Source of the DNA: Endotrypanum monterogeii
Taxonomy: Eukaryota > Euglenozoa > Kinetoplastea > Trypanosomatida > Trypanosomatidae
Assembly (NCBI GenBank): GCA_000333855.2
Contig: CM007319.1
Span: 792,653 to 856,652, forward strand
Direction of reading: 5' to 3'
Length of the DNA stretch: 64,000 nucleotides
Part shown: piece after piece, positions 1 to 9,565 of the stretch
How positions within the stretch are numbered: position 1 is the first letter of the stretch
Layout of the letters: each line of letters opens with the position of its first letter
Translations under genes and position numbers: made by a program
Notes under the pieces: generated by a model
The model's input: the letters and a program-made list of their open reading frames with translations, nothing else
Database searches by the model: none
What the model was told of the DNA's origin: nothing

Positions 1-337
1 TTTTCTTTTCCGGATCCCGGCGCGTTGTTGCACTTGGGCACGGCACACTTACTTACTGCCCGGTAACGAAACACGCAATGCTCCGTGCGTTCCCCCTTTG
101 GCGCAACGTGCACTCCTGTGTTATACTGTCGCGGCGTTCTCCCGGTGCCGTTACCTGCACGGTGAGCTGTTAGTTGGTTTCTATAGCCTCTCCACACACC
201 TTCTCCCAGCCCCCTTCTCTTTTTTTTTTTAAACATCGCTTTTTCGAAGCTACTTTGCCCCGCATCTGAACGATAAAAAAGACCGCGAAATTTTCCTTTG
301 CCACTTCCCGCCGTCCGCACCCACCCGCCTCTAAACC
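1..337. other. 5' flank and UTR of the first KMP-11 gene
   Basis: The window opens in intergenic DNA. Positions 190-232 are a pyrimidine tract ending in a T-run. The first AG after it is at 248-249, a plausible spliced-leader acceptor. The last 41 bases before the ATG (297-337) differ at only three positions from the same stretch before the second KMP-11 copy (3273-3313), so the duplication reaches into the 5' UTR. No other gene is seen. Confidence 0.6.
248..249 (+). promoter_or_regulatory. Predicted spliced-leader acceptor of KMP-11 copy 1
   Basis: This is the first AG downstream of the pyrimidine/T tract at 190-232 and lies 88 bases before the ATG. Tract plus first AG is the normal trans-splicing signal in trypanosomatids. 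Its use here is inferred. Confidence 0.45.
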
Positions 338-616
338 ATGGCCACCACGTACGAGGAGTTCGCGGCCAAGCTGGACCGCCTGGACGAGGAGTTCAACAAG
401 AAGATGCAGGAGCAGAACGCCAAGTTCTTCGCGGACAAGCCAGATGAGTCGACGCTGTCGCCCGAGATGAAGGAACACTACGAAAAGTTTGAGCGCATGA
501 TCCAGGAGCACACGGAGAAGTTCAACAAGAAGATGCACGAGCACTCTGAGCACTTCAAGCAGAAGTTTGCCGAGCTGCTTGAGCAGCAAAAGGCCGTGCA
601 GTACCCGGGAAAGTGA
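338..616 (+). CDS. KMP-11: Kinetoplastid membrane protein 11, copy 1
   Basis: This encodes the complete 92-residue KMP-11, an abundant helical protein of the surface membrane, flagellum and flagellar pocket found only in kinetoplastids. I recognise it along its whole length: an acidic/basic amphipathic helix pair, the central ADKPDESTLSPEM turn, and the H-rich second helix. The length equals that of the family. There is no signal peptide or membrane segment, as known for KMP-11, which binds lipid through amphipathic helices. Residue 45 is lysine; in L. donovani an arginine here is reported to be mono-methylated. The protein is identical to copy 2 at 3314-3592, with only a few silent base changes and a different stop codon (TGA here, TAA there). 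The Kozak-like context ACCATGG supports the start. Expression is expected to be controlled through the diverged 3' UTRs. Confidence 0.98.
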   Translation: MATTYEEFAAKLDRLDEEFNKKMQEQNAKFFADKPDESTLSPEMKEHYEKFERMIQEHTEKFNKKMHEHSEHFKQKFAELLEQQKAVQYPGK

Positions 617-3313
617 AACCAAAGAATGTAGTGGAAAAAGACATTATAGTTTGAAAAGAAAAGCGTGGATTTAGTATTTTGTAGTTGAGCGTGCTCAGGG
701 TCGTGTGTGGGTGTGTGTGTGTGTGAGGTGAGTCGTAAAGGAGTGGAGTGGGGGGGGGAGAAAAAAAGGAAAAAGAGAGCGTCAAACGAAGTCAGATGAG
801 CGTTGGTGAAGGTGAGTTGAGAACTCTGCAGAAAATTGTAGGTTGCCGATGCAGTCAGCACGAGCTTTTTTGCGGGGAGGAGGGTAGGCCTACCAGTGGA
901 GTTTTTTTTTTTTGCGGACTTGCCCGAGGGTGTAAGAAGCGGGCGTGTTACGTGAAGTGTGTCTGCGTATATTCGCAAAGGGCTTTAAAAATATTGCTTG
1001 TGTGCGAGGTGCAATCTTTCTACCTGAATCATTTTTGTTAGTGGAACTGGTGTGACATGAGTGCGAGATGTAAAGGTGCATTGTGTTCTTTGCTTTCCCT
1101 CTTTTACTGGACCATCCAATCTAGAGGCTTTTCCTGTAGTCTACGCAAGTATACACATCTTGAGGAGTTCACAATGCGAGATGACGTGCTGTAAGGGAGG
1201 ATATAAAGGCGTGATATCAAAGGCGGCTACTTTTGAGTGTTTGCGTATTGTCTCGTGTCATTTGTTAAGGAGTGTATCCACCGTTTGGGATAGGGATCTA
1301 TGCGGAAATCGACTTCCTTTTGGACTGCGGGCGCTCCACTCGGCTGACGCTTCAAGTTTCACCTGCGGTGAGATTTCGTTTTTTTTTTTGCTTTACTATT
1401 GTTATTTGCCTTCCTGCATATCTATTCCATGAACAGGTCAGCGTGTGCGAAGTTGAACAGTAAGAGTAGCATCAAAACGAAATGCTTGATAGATGGTTAT
1501 GCAGGGTGTGATAAATGAGACAGTGTCTTCCACGTTTTTATTATTATTCCCATACCTCCGAGTCTAAATTGAAGCGACTCTTTGGAAACGACACGGCTGC
1601 TTAAGATACTTGGTTGTAGCTCTTCGCGTTTGTACACATCAGTCTCTGTTTAGAGACTATTTCTTTCATCATGTCCTCTCCAAGGTGCCCGTTGTGTGCG
1701 CTCTGAGACACTTAGGTTTTCAATCGTACTGTGCGCGGCGCGGCGCTGCTTTTTTTTTTTTAACTCTGGGTATTGTCTCAGCGTCGCGTGTTTTTTCTCC
1801 TCCTCTGTTTATGTAAGCTCTTCTCCGCTCCAGTTTCATTGTGCCTACACTTATTCTCACTTCACAGGTGTTGCACTTCCATGGTATCTACTTTTCTTCC
1901 CCCTTTCCCTCATATTGATTGCCTCCCCGTTGGTTTGTTTTATCTGTTCATTTTGCGTCCTCAAGTCTCTCGATCCGCCTCCGCTCAAAAAAAAAAAACT
2001 TTGACACGTTAGCTAGAAAAATCGAGTATAGCGTATTGGAGAGAGCTGATGGGAAGAGGCAAGGGGGGGGGGAGGGTCTTCGAAGGACAGGAGGAATAGA
2101 GGAAGACAATTAGAGACTGTAGCGGTGGGAGACAGGGAAAGGGAGGCACTATAATAGGGTGTAACTTGTACTCCTCAACCGCTAGTTTCGCCGTCACTCA
2201 GTCATCTTCACTGACCCCCTTTTTTTTTTTATATACATACACGCAAGTGTGTGTAGATTTTACAGATTGGGTGTAGGTCACGCCCCGTGCTTCGAAGACA
2301 TTTTCTTCTTTTGCTCTACGACTACCAACCTCGCCCCACCCCAGTTACTTTGTCATTCAGCATCAGATACGCACGACAAAGGCTGTATGCGCCTTAGCCA
2401 GCTTCTTTTTGCCTCTCCCTTTTTTTTTTTTTTTGTATCCCTCTCCTCCGCGACACATGCGCTGCCGCCGTCACCTTTGGCCACCGCCGCTCTCACCTTT
2501 TCTATGCGGTTGCGACTCCTCTCTCTCGCTATCATGCCTTGGATCTTGCGGTGAGCCTTCCTTTTCACCCCCCACACCCCTTTACGCCCCTCTCACTTCC
2601 TTTTAAACAACAAAAAAAATTTTTTTTTTATTTCAAAGTTTTGTCGTCTCTCGCGACTTTTTTTCCCGTCTGGTGCTTTTGTTTTCTTCCATTATATGTG
2701 CTACCTTCACCGACATCTCATTTCAAACATCAAAGAAAGTCTCCCCTCTATTCCCTTTCACGTGATGAAGGTAAGGAGTGAAAAAAAAAAATAGGACGAG
2801 GACGGGGGTCAAGTAGGAGGGATACAAACTGGGGGTCATTTAAGGAAGTGTGAAGGCCTTTTTTTTTTTTGAGAGGGTAGGGGAGAAAAGAAGCGCACAG
2901 ACACGCGTCTTGCAGTGCATGGGCTCTCCATGCGCCTTACTTCTGGTGCCACCGTGTCCCCTCTCGTCGTCCCTGGGATCTCTAGACATTCGAAAGTGGT
3001 CATGCATATGCACACCAGCGAAGACGCGCTGCTCCTGATCTTCGAGGGCACTCTTTCTGTGTGGCGCTCCGTGCTTATATATTTTTTATCCGTTTATCCC
3101 TGATTCTGAAAACTTCTCCCTTCCTTTTTCCTTACCCTTTCTCTCCCGGGTGCTACCCTGCCTCGATGTGTGCGCATATGCCCACGCGATAAAATAAGTG
3201 CACTCAACTGCACTAAGCTGCACGTCTTCCTGTTCTATCTTCGCATTTTCCTTTTTCAAAATAATATTTATCTTTGCCACTACCCACCGTCCGCACCCAC
3301 CCACCTCTAAACC
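617..3313. other. Intergenic spacer between the two KMP-11 genes
   Basis: This 2.7 kb stretch is T-rich with repeated T-runs (for example 901-912, 1380-1389, 1750-1760, 2220-2230, 2420-2434, 2861-2870) and no convincing coding sequence. It should hold the 3' UTR of copy 1, its polyadenylation site and the 5' region of copy 2. A more GC-balanced block at 2895-3060 stands out from the T-rich surroundings, but its 62-residue open frame resembles nothing I know. The second copy's acceptor signal is the tract at 3106-3148. Confidence 0.6.
3106..3198 (+). promoter_or_regulatory. Pyrimidine tract and acceptor of KMP-11 copy 2
   Basis: A strong C/T tract at 3106-3148 is followed by AG at 3197-3198. 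From 3217 to the ATG there is no other AG; the only one between is at about 3215. The spliced leader is therefore probably added at one of these two positions, giving a 5' UTR of roughly 100 bases. Confidence 0.4.
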
Positions 3314-3592
3314 ATGGCCACCACGTACGAGGAGTTCGCGGCCAAGCTGGACCGCCTGGACGAGGAGTTCAACAAGAAGATGCAGGAGCAGAACGCCAAG
3401 TTCTTCGCAGACAAGCCAGATGAGTCGACGCTGTCGCCCGAGATGAAGGAGCACTACGAAAAGTTTGAGCGCATGATCCAGGAGCACACGGAGAAGTTCA
3501 ACAAGAAGATGCACGAGCACTCTGAGCACTTCAAACAGAAGTTTGCCGAGCTGCTTGAGCAGCAAAAGGCCGTGCAGTACCCGGGCAAGTAA
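3314..3592 (+). CDS. KMP-11: Kinetoplastid membrane protein 11, copy 2
   Basis: This is the second tandem KMP-11 gene. Its 92-residue protein is identical to copy 1. I see about four silent differences in the reading frame (for example GCA for GCG in FFADK and GAG for GAA in KEHYEK) and a TAA stop. The near-identity ends soon after the stop: the 3' sequence has no clear match to copy 1, so the two mRNAs can differ in stability or stage regulation. The pattern of conserved coding region and diverged UTRs suggests gene conversion or strong selection. The protein is cytoskeleton/membrane associated, with no signal peptide or transmembrane segment. Confidence 0.98.
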   Translation: MATTYEEFAAKLDRLDEEFNKKMQEQNAKFFADKPDESTLSPEMKEHYEKFERMIQEHTEKFNKKMHEHSEHFKQKFAELLEQQKAVQYPGK

Positions 3593-4673
3593 GCGAGTCG
3601 AGTGATACATACTCGTGGTTGGAGGCAAAGAGTGGTGAAGGGGATGAAAGTACATACTGGGCTTTTTTTCATATTGAGGGTCAACACGCTCAAGGAGTGG
3701 GTAGTTGGATAGCAACAACAAAAAAAAAATGCGGTAGAGATGTACAAAGGGAGTTGGGTATACGGGCAAGTAATGAGTAACGTGGCTGCTCGTTTCTTTC
3801 TCGTAACTGGGCATGTGGTGGCGTTGCACGGAAAAAAAAATATATATCCTTGAAATTCGACTGGAAACAAGTTTGCGCCGCCCTTGCTATGCTTTATCTT
3901 TTTTTTTTGGTGTTGTAGATGCGTCTCGCTAGCGCTGGAGATCTCTCTCCCCAAGGTATTTTTTCTGGTATTGCTACTCTCCGCACTTTTTCCGGGGAGG
4001 GCAAACACGTTTTTTCCCTTCGTTTGTTGTGTTTTCTTCCCCCCCCCCTCCCCCACCCCCCCTTCCGCACCTCTTTCCACCCGTCCGCCAGCGTTGCTTA
4101 GCACCGCCATCGACACCACGATTCCTCACCACTTCCTACTTTTCTACTTATGCTCACCTATTTGTTTCTTTTTCTCCTCTGGTGTTCGTCTCAATGTATA
4201 TATATATATATACATATATGTATAATATTTATATAGGTTTTCCGGTATCCTTTGAAAAAAAAAAAAGATGGGCACTTGTGTTTCTGCATTTGTCTGCCCC
4301 GCGTCTAGAGGTGAGCAGACCACGCAGTCAGCAGATTCACTTCAGTGTCCTCTCCGACTATGGGGATAAAGAGAGCGTCACTACAGGTTGGATGATGATG
4401 TGCTCTATCACCTTCACTGTATGCCTCTGCTGACTTCACAGGCGCGGTGTGATGAATGTCATCGGGGTTGCACGGAGGTGTGCATTCATGTACGCAGTGC
4501 ATTTTTCTTTTTTTCCTTCTACCATCTACTACCAAAAAAAAGATGTTGAGATTTAAATAGAGAGTAGGCACGGTGCGATGAGCATGTGAGGTATGACACC
4601 AATCATTTTTATGCACATGGTGGTGCGGCCCTCTTTTGTGGATGGAACTCTTGTCTCGCTGCCGACTACTGAC

Positions 4674-4709
<36 letters not shown>

Positions 4710-5317
4710 TCAAGCTTTCCTGCTCTTGTCTTCAATGGCCTCAACACTTCGTTTGTTGGAGGGGTGGTTGGTGAGAACTAGACGCGTCCTCGTCTTCGCC
4801 GCATGAGCCGGTCAATGTTTTCCTCCTTTGTACACACACCTCTCTCTTTCTTTCTTTCACTTTTTTTTTTGTTTTCAACGCTGCATTCTGTTCACCTTTG
4901 CCTCACCTACATATGAGGTTTATTTTTTATTTTTGCGCATGTGCGTGTCTCGGCAACGCCTCCATCACGCCCCCCCTTTTCTCCCTTTTTTTTTCTGTAT
5001 GTTGATGTCGTTTCGTCTCCTCCCCCTCCATCTATAGGAGCGCTGGATTAGCTTCACAGGTAGGGGAGCAAGTTTTTCTGTTCCACTAGCGAAAGCGCGT
5101 CTCATCCTTTCGCAGCTAACACGGAAGCTCCTAGCGCCGCCGTAGCATTCGCATATATATATATATATTTATTATACCATCCCCCCACACCTTCGTAACA
5201 ACCTGAAAATCAGCTGATCGCACGCATACAGACACACCAGAATAGAATATCAGTATTAGTACCCTTCCCCAATTGAGGCCTGTAGCCGCACCTTCTGTTT
5301 ACTTCTCTTGGGCCATA
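3593..5317. other. Intergenic spacer after KMP-11 copy 2
   Basis: The stretch contains T-runs, a C-rich tract at 4038-4064, AT microsatellites at about 4195-4222 and 4676-4705, and a CT-rich tract ending in AG at about 5036-5037. No frame has coding character. It should contain the 3' UTR of KMP-11 copy 2 and the splice signal of the next gene. The pyrimidine stretch 5014-5034 followed by AG is the best acceptor candidate, but AGs closer to the ATG at 5318 also exist. Confidence 0.5.
4676..4705. repeat. AT dinucleotide microsatellite
   Basis: A perfect (AT)15 run in the spacer after KMP-11 copy 2. A shorter AT/TA run lies at 4195-4222. Confidence 0.95.
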
Positions 5318-6196
5318 ATGTTACGTGGTTGCCGCGTCTTTCGCTTCCGCATGAAGTGTGGCAGTATGTACGTCGACTACAAGATCATGTCTCGTAATCA
5401 CCGTCGCTCGATTCGCGTAGAGGATGCCCTTGTCGACCCTCTTCTGCCTACCACAGTTGTGCCGCTCTGTTGGTTGGAGCAGCTTCGGTCTCCATCGACG
5501 CGCCTAGTCACAGGATACTACACGGAGGAAGCAGTTTACGCGAGGCCGAGCTATGGCGACCGTATAACTCAAAACTCTACATCTTTGTCGTCGTCGTCCA
5601 TTGCAGTAACCAAGGCGGCAGGCTCCACTGAGAAAGCCAATGCTATCCGTGCAGGCCCAGTTGTGCTCTACATAACGGGTCAGTGCATCCCTGTCGTGGT
5701 GAACCCTCTTTTTGTTCAGCCGGACGCGTGGGGTCTGTCGAGTCCAAACGGCGAGCTCGACCTTCGCATCGGTATGGATGCCATCGAGCAGTGCTCTCTG
5801 TATGCCGAGCTCCGACCAGGTGGTTTGCTCTACTCGAAGCTGCCCCACGGAAGTCTGGCAGAGGCAATGGAGCCCGTTCAGGAAACACTCAAGCGCTACG
5901 GCTTGAGGTGTGGTTTGGCAGAGTCGCCGCTGGTGCCACGGCCTTGGACGCGGATGCGCTACATGTTTATTGACGAGCTGCAGCGTGGTCCGAAGATGAC
6001 CGAGTTCGTCGGGTACAACCCGCGCAGCGGAACTCAGTGGCGGTTTTCACAGCATACTAAGTATTTCCGTACTGGTATCTGGCGCGAGACGATTCGTCGC
6101 AACGAGATGAACGATGGGCTGCATGCGCATAGCAGCTGGCAAAAGTCGCCGCAGCAGGCGGTTCCAGAGATGAGCTTCCTGGCGCCGTACCCGTAA
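5318..6196 (+). CDS. Conserved hypothetical basic protein, possibly mitochondrial
   Basis: The protein is 292 residues from the ATG at 5318. An in-frame ATG at 5273 would add 15 residues, but the 5318 start gives a basic, hydrophobic N-terminus (MLRGCRVFRFRMKCG) that resembles a mitochondrial presequence. I do not recognise the family. The first 40 residues are rich in Arg. The middle (about 80-110) is Ser/Ala rich and probably disordered. A globular part with many Trp, Tyr and Arg follows to the end. There are no transmembrane segments. The basic composition and size would fit a trypanosomatid mitoribosomal or RNA-processing protein, but this is a guess from composition only. It stops 1.26 kb before the next accepted gene. 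Confidence 0.8.
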   Translation: MLRGCRVFRFRMKCGSMYVDYKIMSRNHRRSIRVEDALVDPLLPTTVVPLCWLEQLRSPSTRLVTGYYTEEAVYARPSYGDRITQNSTSLSSSSIAVTKAAGSTEKANAIRAGPVVLYITGQCIPVVVNPLFVQPDAWGLSSPNGELDLRIGMDAIEQCSLYAELRPGGLLYSKLPHGSLAEAMEPVQETLKRYGLRCGLAESPLVPRPWTRMRYMFIDELQRGPKMTEFVGYNPRSGTQWRFSQHTKYFRTGIWRETIRRNEMNDGLHAHSSWQKSPQQAVPEMSFLAPYP

Positions 6197-6663
6197 ACGC
6201 GGTGGCTGTCTGGGATGAAGAGGAATACGGCGGCAATGGTCACGACAAGAAAAAAAAAAACGATGTTTCATGTCGCGTCTGTAACGATCCACTAAGCCGA
6301 CGAAAGAGAAAGTTGCAGGTGTGCTTTTTCTGTTTTCAACAGAGGGCCTTTTTTTTTTTCATCTTTATCTTCCATGTTGTGTCTGTGTTGTTGTTCACCA
6401 GGATGCCCGCCCCCGCCTTTCCTCCCTCCCTTCTCTGAGCTGTTGGCTTTCTCAGCTTTGTATTCACTGGTTCTCGTGCTTTCGAAAATACTTCACAGTG
6501 GAAGCAGCAGGGGACTTGCAGGCGCATACGTTTGGGCCGAACTAGCTTTTATTTTGCGTGAATACGTCTGTAAATGATGAGCAGGATGTGTGTGTGTGCT
6601 CCGGTGAGCTACTCATTTTGGAAAGCGTTTCTGAGAGGTGATGCTCTTTTCGTCCCTCGCTTC

Positions 6664-6687
6664 CACACACACACACACACACACACA
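6664..6687. repeat. CA dinucleotide microsatellite
   Basis: An uninterrupted CA run of 12 units in the intergenic spacer. Confidence 0.95.
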
Positions 6688-7456
6688 TCCTGCTCACAGC
6701 GTCTACCAATTCCCCACCCCTATCTGCCCGCAGCACCTTCATGGGAGCACCTCCTCCCATCCAAATGTGTCTCTTTCTCCCCAACTTTCGCTGACTGTCG
6801 ATAGTCGCTGTCGAGTAACACTGTGTAACTCACAATTTATTTTTTGACCGCCTTTTCCGTTGAAGAGAGAGGAGGCACCCCCGTCCTCCCCGCCGAAAAA
6901 AAAAAACGATAGTCGATTGCCCAACATCTACTAGTGACTCTGGCCTGTGCACGCAGCGATGTGGGCACTCTCCGAGGGACGCAAGGAGAGGAGAGCAATA
7001 TCAGGATATATTTAGAGGCGGTGACGAGGGAAAAAGCGTCCTTTATGATTGCCTTTCCTGACTTGGCACCCTCTGCACCCTGACATCTGCGTTCAGGAAG
7101 ATGAGGAGCGGGAGTGGGGGGAGGGGGGCAATACTTCCTCAGCTGCAGCCGCTGTTGTTCTTTTCCCCCACAAAACGCCAGATATAAACGTACCTATGCT
7201 ACCGACTTATATGCCCTTCGATATGTGACCGCTTCCTTCCCCACTCGACTTCACTGACTCGCGCATCTCGCTACGGTCGATCGGTTTTCACTTTGTTTCT
7301 CTCTATACTTCTCCCATGTTCCCGCTGTTTTATGGACATCTCCTGTACCCGCAAGAATCTTCAGCGTGTGGGAAACACAAAGAGTCCCAGAGGACGGGGC
7401 GGCAAGGAACACTGCTAGCTCCTTTTCCATATTCGTGCACTTGTGCTCCTTCTCGC

Positions 7457-7458
7457 AG
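7457..7458 (+). promoter_or_regulatory. Predicted spliced-leader acceptor directly before an ATG
   Basis: The pyrimidine-rich CTCCTTCTCGC is followed by AG at 7457-7458, and the ATG begins at 7459. If this site is used, the mRNA has no 5' UTR beyond the spliced leader itself. An in-frame ATG at 7366 would be removed by this splicing event, which supports 7459 as the start. Confidence 0.5.
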
Positions 7459-8976
7459 ATGTTTTTTTTGCGTCGCACGCCTTTATGCATCATTTCATTC
7501 ACCAAGTATGGATGGCGGCTGGCCCAGTTGGGCTCTGAGGGATCCCAGCGGCGCTGCTTTATTGCCCCTGCAAGCGTGTGGAGGCAGCAGCCAACCTCGC
7601 AACCACAAAGCCCACGAAAGACGAGAAGAGGTGGTGTTGCTTCAGCAGCTCCGTTTTCACCCGCAATAAACCTTTTGTCACCGTACGGGCCTCTTCTACA
7701 GGGGCCATCGCATGGCCCGCAGGGTCTTTTCCCCGAGCCGCTCGACTCGTGGCTCGCTGCGCTGGCGGATTCCGTTCCCTTCTACAAGGACTGTATCGTT
7801 ATTTGCCGATCTACACTGTCGCAGGTACAGGTTCGAGACGTGTGGCATCGTTGTCGGCAACACATTCCTACTGCTCACGTCGGTACCCTGATGCCACGCA
7901 GGTACGTGGCCAGCAAGGCGGTGGATGCGGTTTCTGCTCAAGGTTTGTTGCCGCTGCCAACTCAATACTCCACAGGTCGTGCGGCCGCTGTTTTATCGGC
8001 GACACAGCTGCCTGTGCCACAGGTTTCGTGTAGCTCTAGTCTCGTCCGAAATGACCTTACGAGGGCTTCCACAGCTCATTTGCCTTCCCTATACTCCCCG
8101 CTCGAGGATGTTCCCCCAAGTTCTCTGGATCTTGTTGTGCTGACCGGCAATGTGTTTGCTCGCGAGATGCTTTTCGATGCCCCATGGCACTTATCTCTTG
8201 CACACCGCGCCTTGCGTCCTAACGGTGTCATTGCGATCTTCGGCCACGCTGCGGAGACAGAGGTCGCTGCACCCGATTGGGCTGCGACAGATACAGGTGA
8301 TTACATTACAAGTATGCATCAGGATGCGCGGGAGGCACTACAGCTAGCTACAAGAGAGCCTTGCACGGATGATGGCCATGCTCACCATCTCCGTCGCGCC
8401 GTTGAGGTCCACGAAACATTGCGTACCGCCCACGCGGACGTGTTTTTCCCCTTTCCTAGTGTTCGTCGTCGATTGTTCACGTCGGAGTATGCCCTTTGGC
8501 CTGCCCAACTCGCGGCTTACTACAGGGCAGATCCACTGTATCAAGCTCTGTATGCTCCCGCAGGATCACTGTGGTGGAGAAAGTTAATGTTCACTGCTGC
8601 CGCTCTGCAACGGCAGCAGATGGCCGCTTCGACGTCATGGGGAAACGAAGAGGATTTTTTCGTGGATATTCCGATAGATTCCTCGGAGAGGGCTGACGAC
8701 CCGGGTCAGGGTACAGGAAGACCGCTGGACGATCTTGTGACAAGTTGGTCGCCCCTCGGTGTGCGCCGCCGTCGCACTGGGCAAGATCCGTTGGAGGCAC
8801 TGCAGTCTCTTCTCGAACTCCATGCCGCTGCGCGGAAGCTGTCGGCTGCCAAGCCGCCGCTTCGGGTGCGACTGAACCACTTCGTCGTGACGTGCAGTGC
8901 ACGTAGCATTAACGCGACACTGTCGTCTGGCGGGAACACGAGATTGTGCGGAAGTCGGTATCCAGCTCTAGGGTGA
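7459..8976 (+). CDS. Mitochondrial-type methyltransferase-fold protein, degenerate SAM motif
   Basis: The protein is 505 residues from 7459. The open frame extends up to 7366, but the splice signal at 7457 and the presequence-like start MFFLRRTPLCIISF favour 7459. Residues about 215-260 contain LDLVVLTGNVF and LAHRALRPNGVIAIFG, which match the post-II/III region of class I SAM-dependent methyltransferases (the usual LKPGG strand). Residues about 325-370, with HADVFFPFP, RRRLFTSEY and LAAYYRADPLY, resemble the C-terminal substrate-domain pattern of the Tmt1/Crg1-type branch. The glycine-rich motif I expected near residues 110-125 is not recognisable; the corresponding strand reads CIVICRSTLSQV. 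The protein may therefore be a non-catalytic methyltransferase-like factor, as known for several mitoribosome assembly proteins. The family assignment is inference from short motifs. The C-terminal 100 residues are low complexity. Confidence 0.75.
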   Translation: MFFLRRTPLCIISFTKYGWRLAQLGSEGSQRRCFIAPASVWRQQPTSQPQSPRKTRRGGVASAAPFSPAINLLSPYGPLLQGPSHGPQGLFPEPLDSWLAALADSVPFYKDCIVICRSTLSQVQVRDVWHRCRQHIPTAHVGTLMPRRYVASKAVDAVSAQGLLPLPTQYSTGRAAAVLSATQLPVPQVSCSSSLVRNDLTRASTAHLPSLYSPLEDVPPSSLDLVVLTGNVFAREMLFDAPWHLSLAHRALRPNGVIAIFGHAAETEVAAPDWAATDTGDYITSMHQDAREALQLATREPCTDDGHAHHLRRAVEVHETLRTAHADVFFPFPSVRRRLFTSEYALWPAQLAAYYRADPLYQALYAPAGSLWWRKLMFTAAALQRQQMAASTSWGNEEDFFVDIPIDSSERADDPGQGTGRPLDDLVTSWSPLGVRRRRTGQDPLEALQSLLELHAAARKLSAAKPPLRVRLNHFVVTCSARSINATLSSGGNTRLCGSRYPALG

Positions 8977-9290
8977 GACCAGCGTCTGGCTCTCTGGCCA
9001 AGTGAAACATCGAGGGTGGCTGAGACTTGATGTTTGGTTTTGCTTCGCCTAGCGGGATCGAAGTTACTCAATTTGCGTGATTGTGTCTGTTCTTGTGTTT
9101 CACACCAGTCCTGGAGGACGGGGGGGGGCACACCGCATTTGTGAAGAGAGGTCACCTCAAACGTTTGTGGCAACCACGTATGCTTTTAATGGAGGCGACT
9201 GTGTTGATCACATTCCCATGGATCAACTGTTCCCCCCCCCCCCATCTTTCCCGCAATGAGTGATGGGGTAAATCAATACATCTATACATA

Positions 9291-9294
<4 letters not shown>

Positions 9295-9325
<31 letters not shown>
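9295..9325. repeat. TG dinucleotide microsatellite
   Basis: A continuous TG run of about 15 units. A CA run of similar length lies about 200 bases downstream (9532-9565). Confidence 0.95.
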
Positions 9326-9326
<1 letters not shown>

Positions 9327-9531
9327 GTGCAAGTGCTGTAGCTTTTTTCGGCGACCGACTGTGACCCGGTGATGCCTGCGCAGATTTCTGTAGAATCTGC
9401 TGCTTCGTTTCCTCCCATTTCACTCTCTTTTTTTTTTCCCTCCCGTTTCCATCTCTCCTTTTTCCCTTTCATGAAGCTGCGCTTCTGCTCTTCCTGACTT
9501 TCTTCTCTACTCGTGTACAGATCCAACGTTT

Positions 9532-9565
9532 ACACACACGCACACACACACACACACACACACAC
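9532..9565. repeat. CA dinucleotide microsatellite
   Basis: A CA run with one interruption (CG at about 9540). With the TG run at 9295-9325 it forms an inverted pair that could fold into a hairpin in the 3' UTR. Confidence 0.9.

Larger units (their letters stand above)
6197..7458. other. Intergenic spacer, no gene seen
   Basis: The stretch holds T- and A-runs, a CA microsatellite at 6664-6687 and C/T-rich segments. It ends in the CTCCTTCTCGCAG signal that abuts the next ATG. Open frames are short and resemble nothing. Confidence 0.55.

Noticed and set aside
170..978. Long minus-strand frames over KMP-11 copy 1 (170-622, 478-978) and the matching ones over copy 2 (3086-3829, 3454-4119)
   Set aside because: They are antisense shadows of the two KMP-11 genes. 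Their Leu-rich translation follows from the codon composition of KMP-11, and both copies give the same shadow. All believable genes are on the + strand.
4381..4460. Possible C/D snoRNA around repeated TGATGA-like and CTGA words
   Set aside because: The spacing between the boxes is too short, no terminal stem is evident, and such words are frequent by chance.
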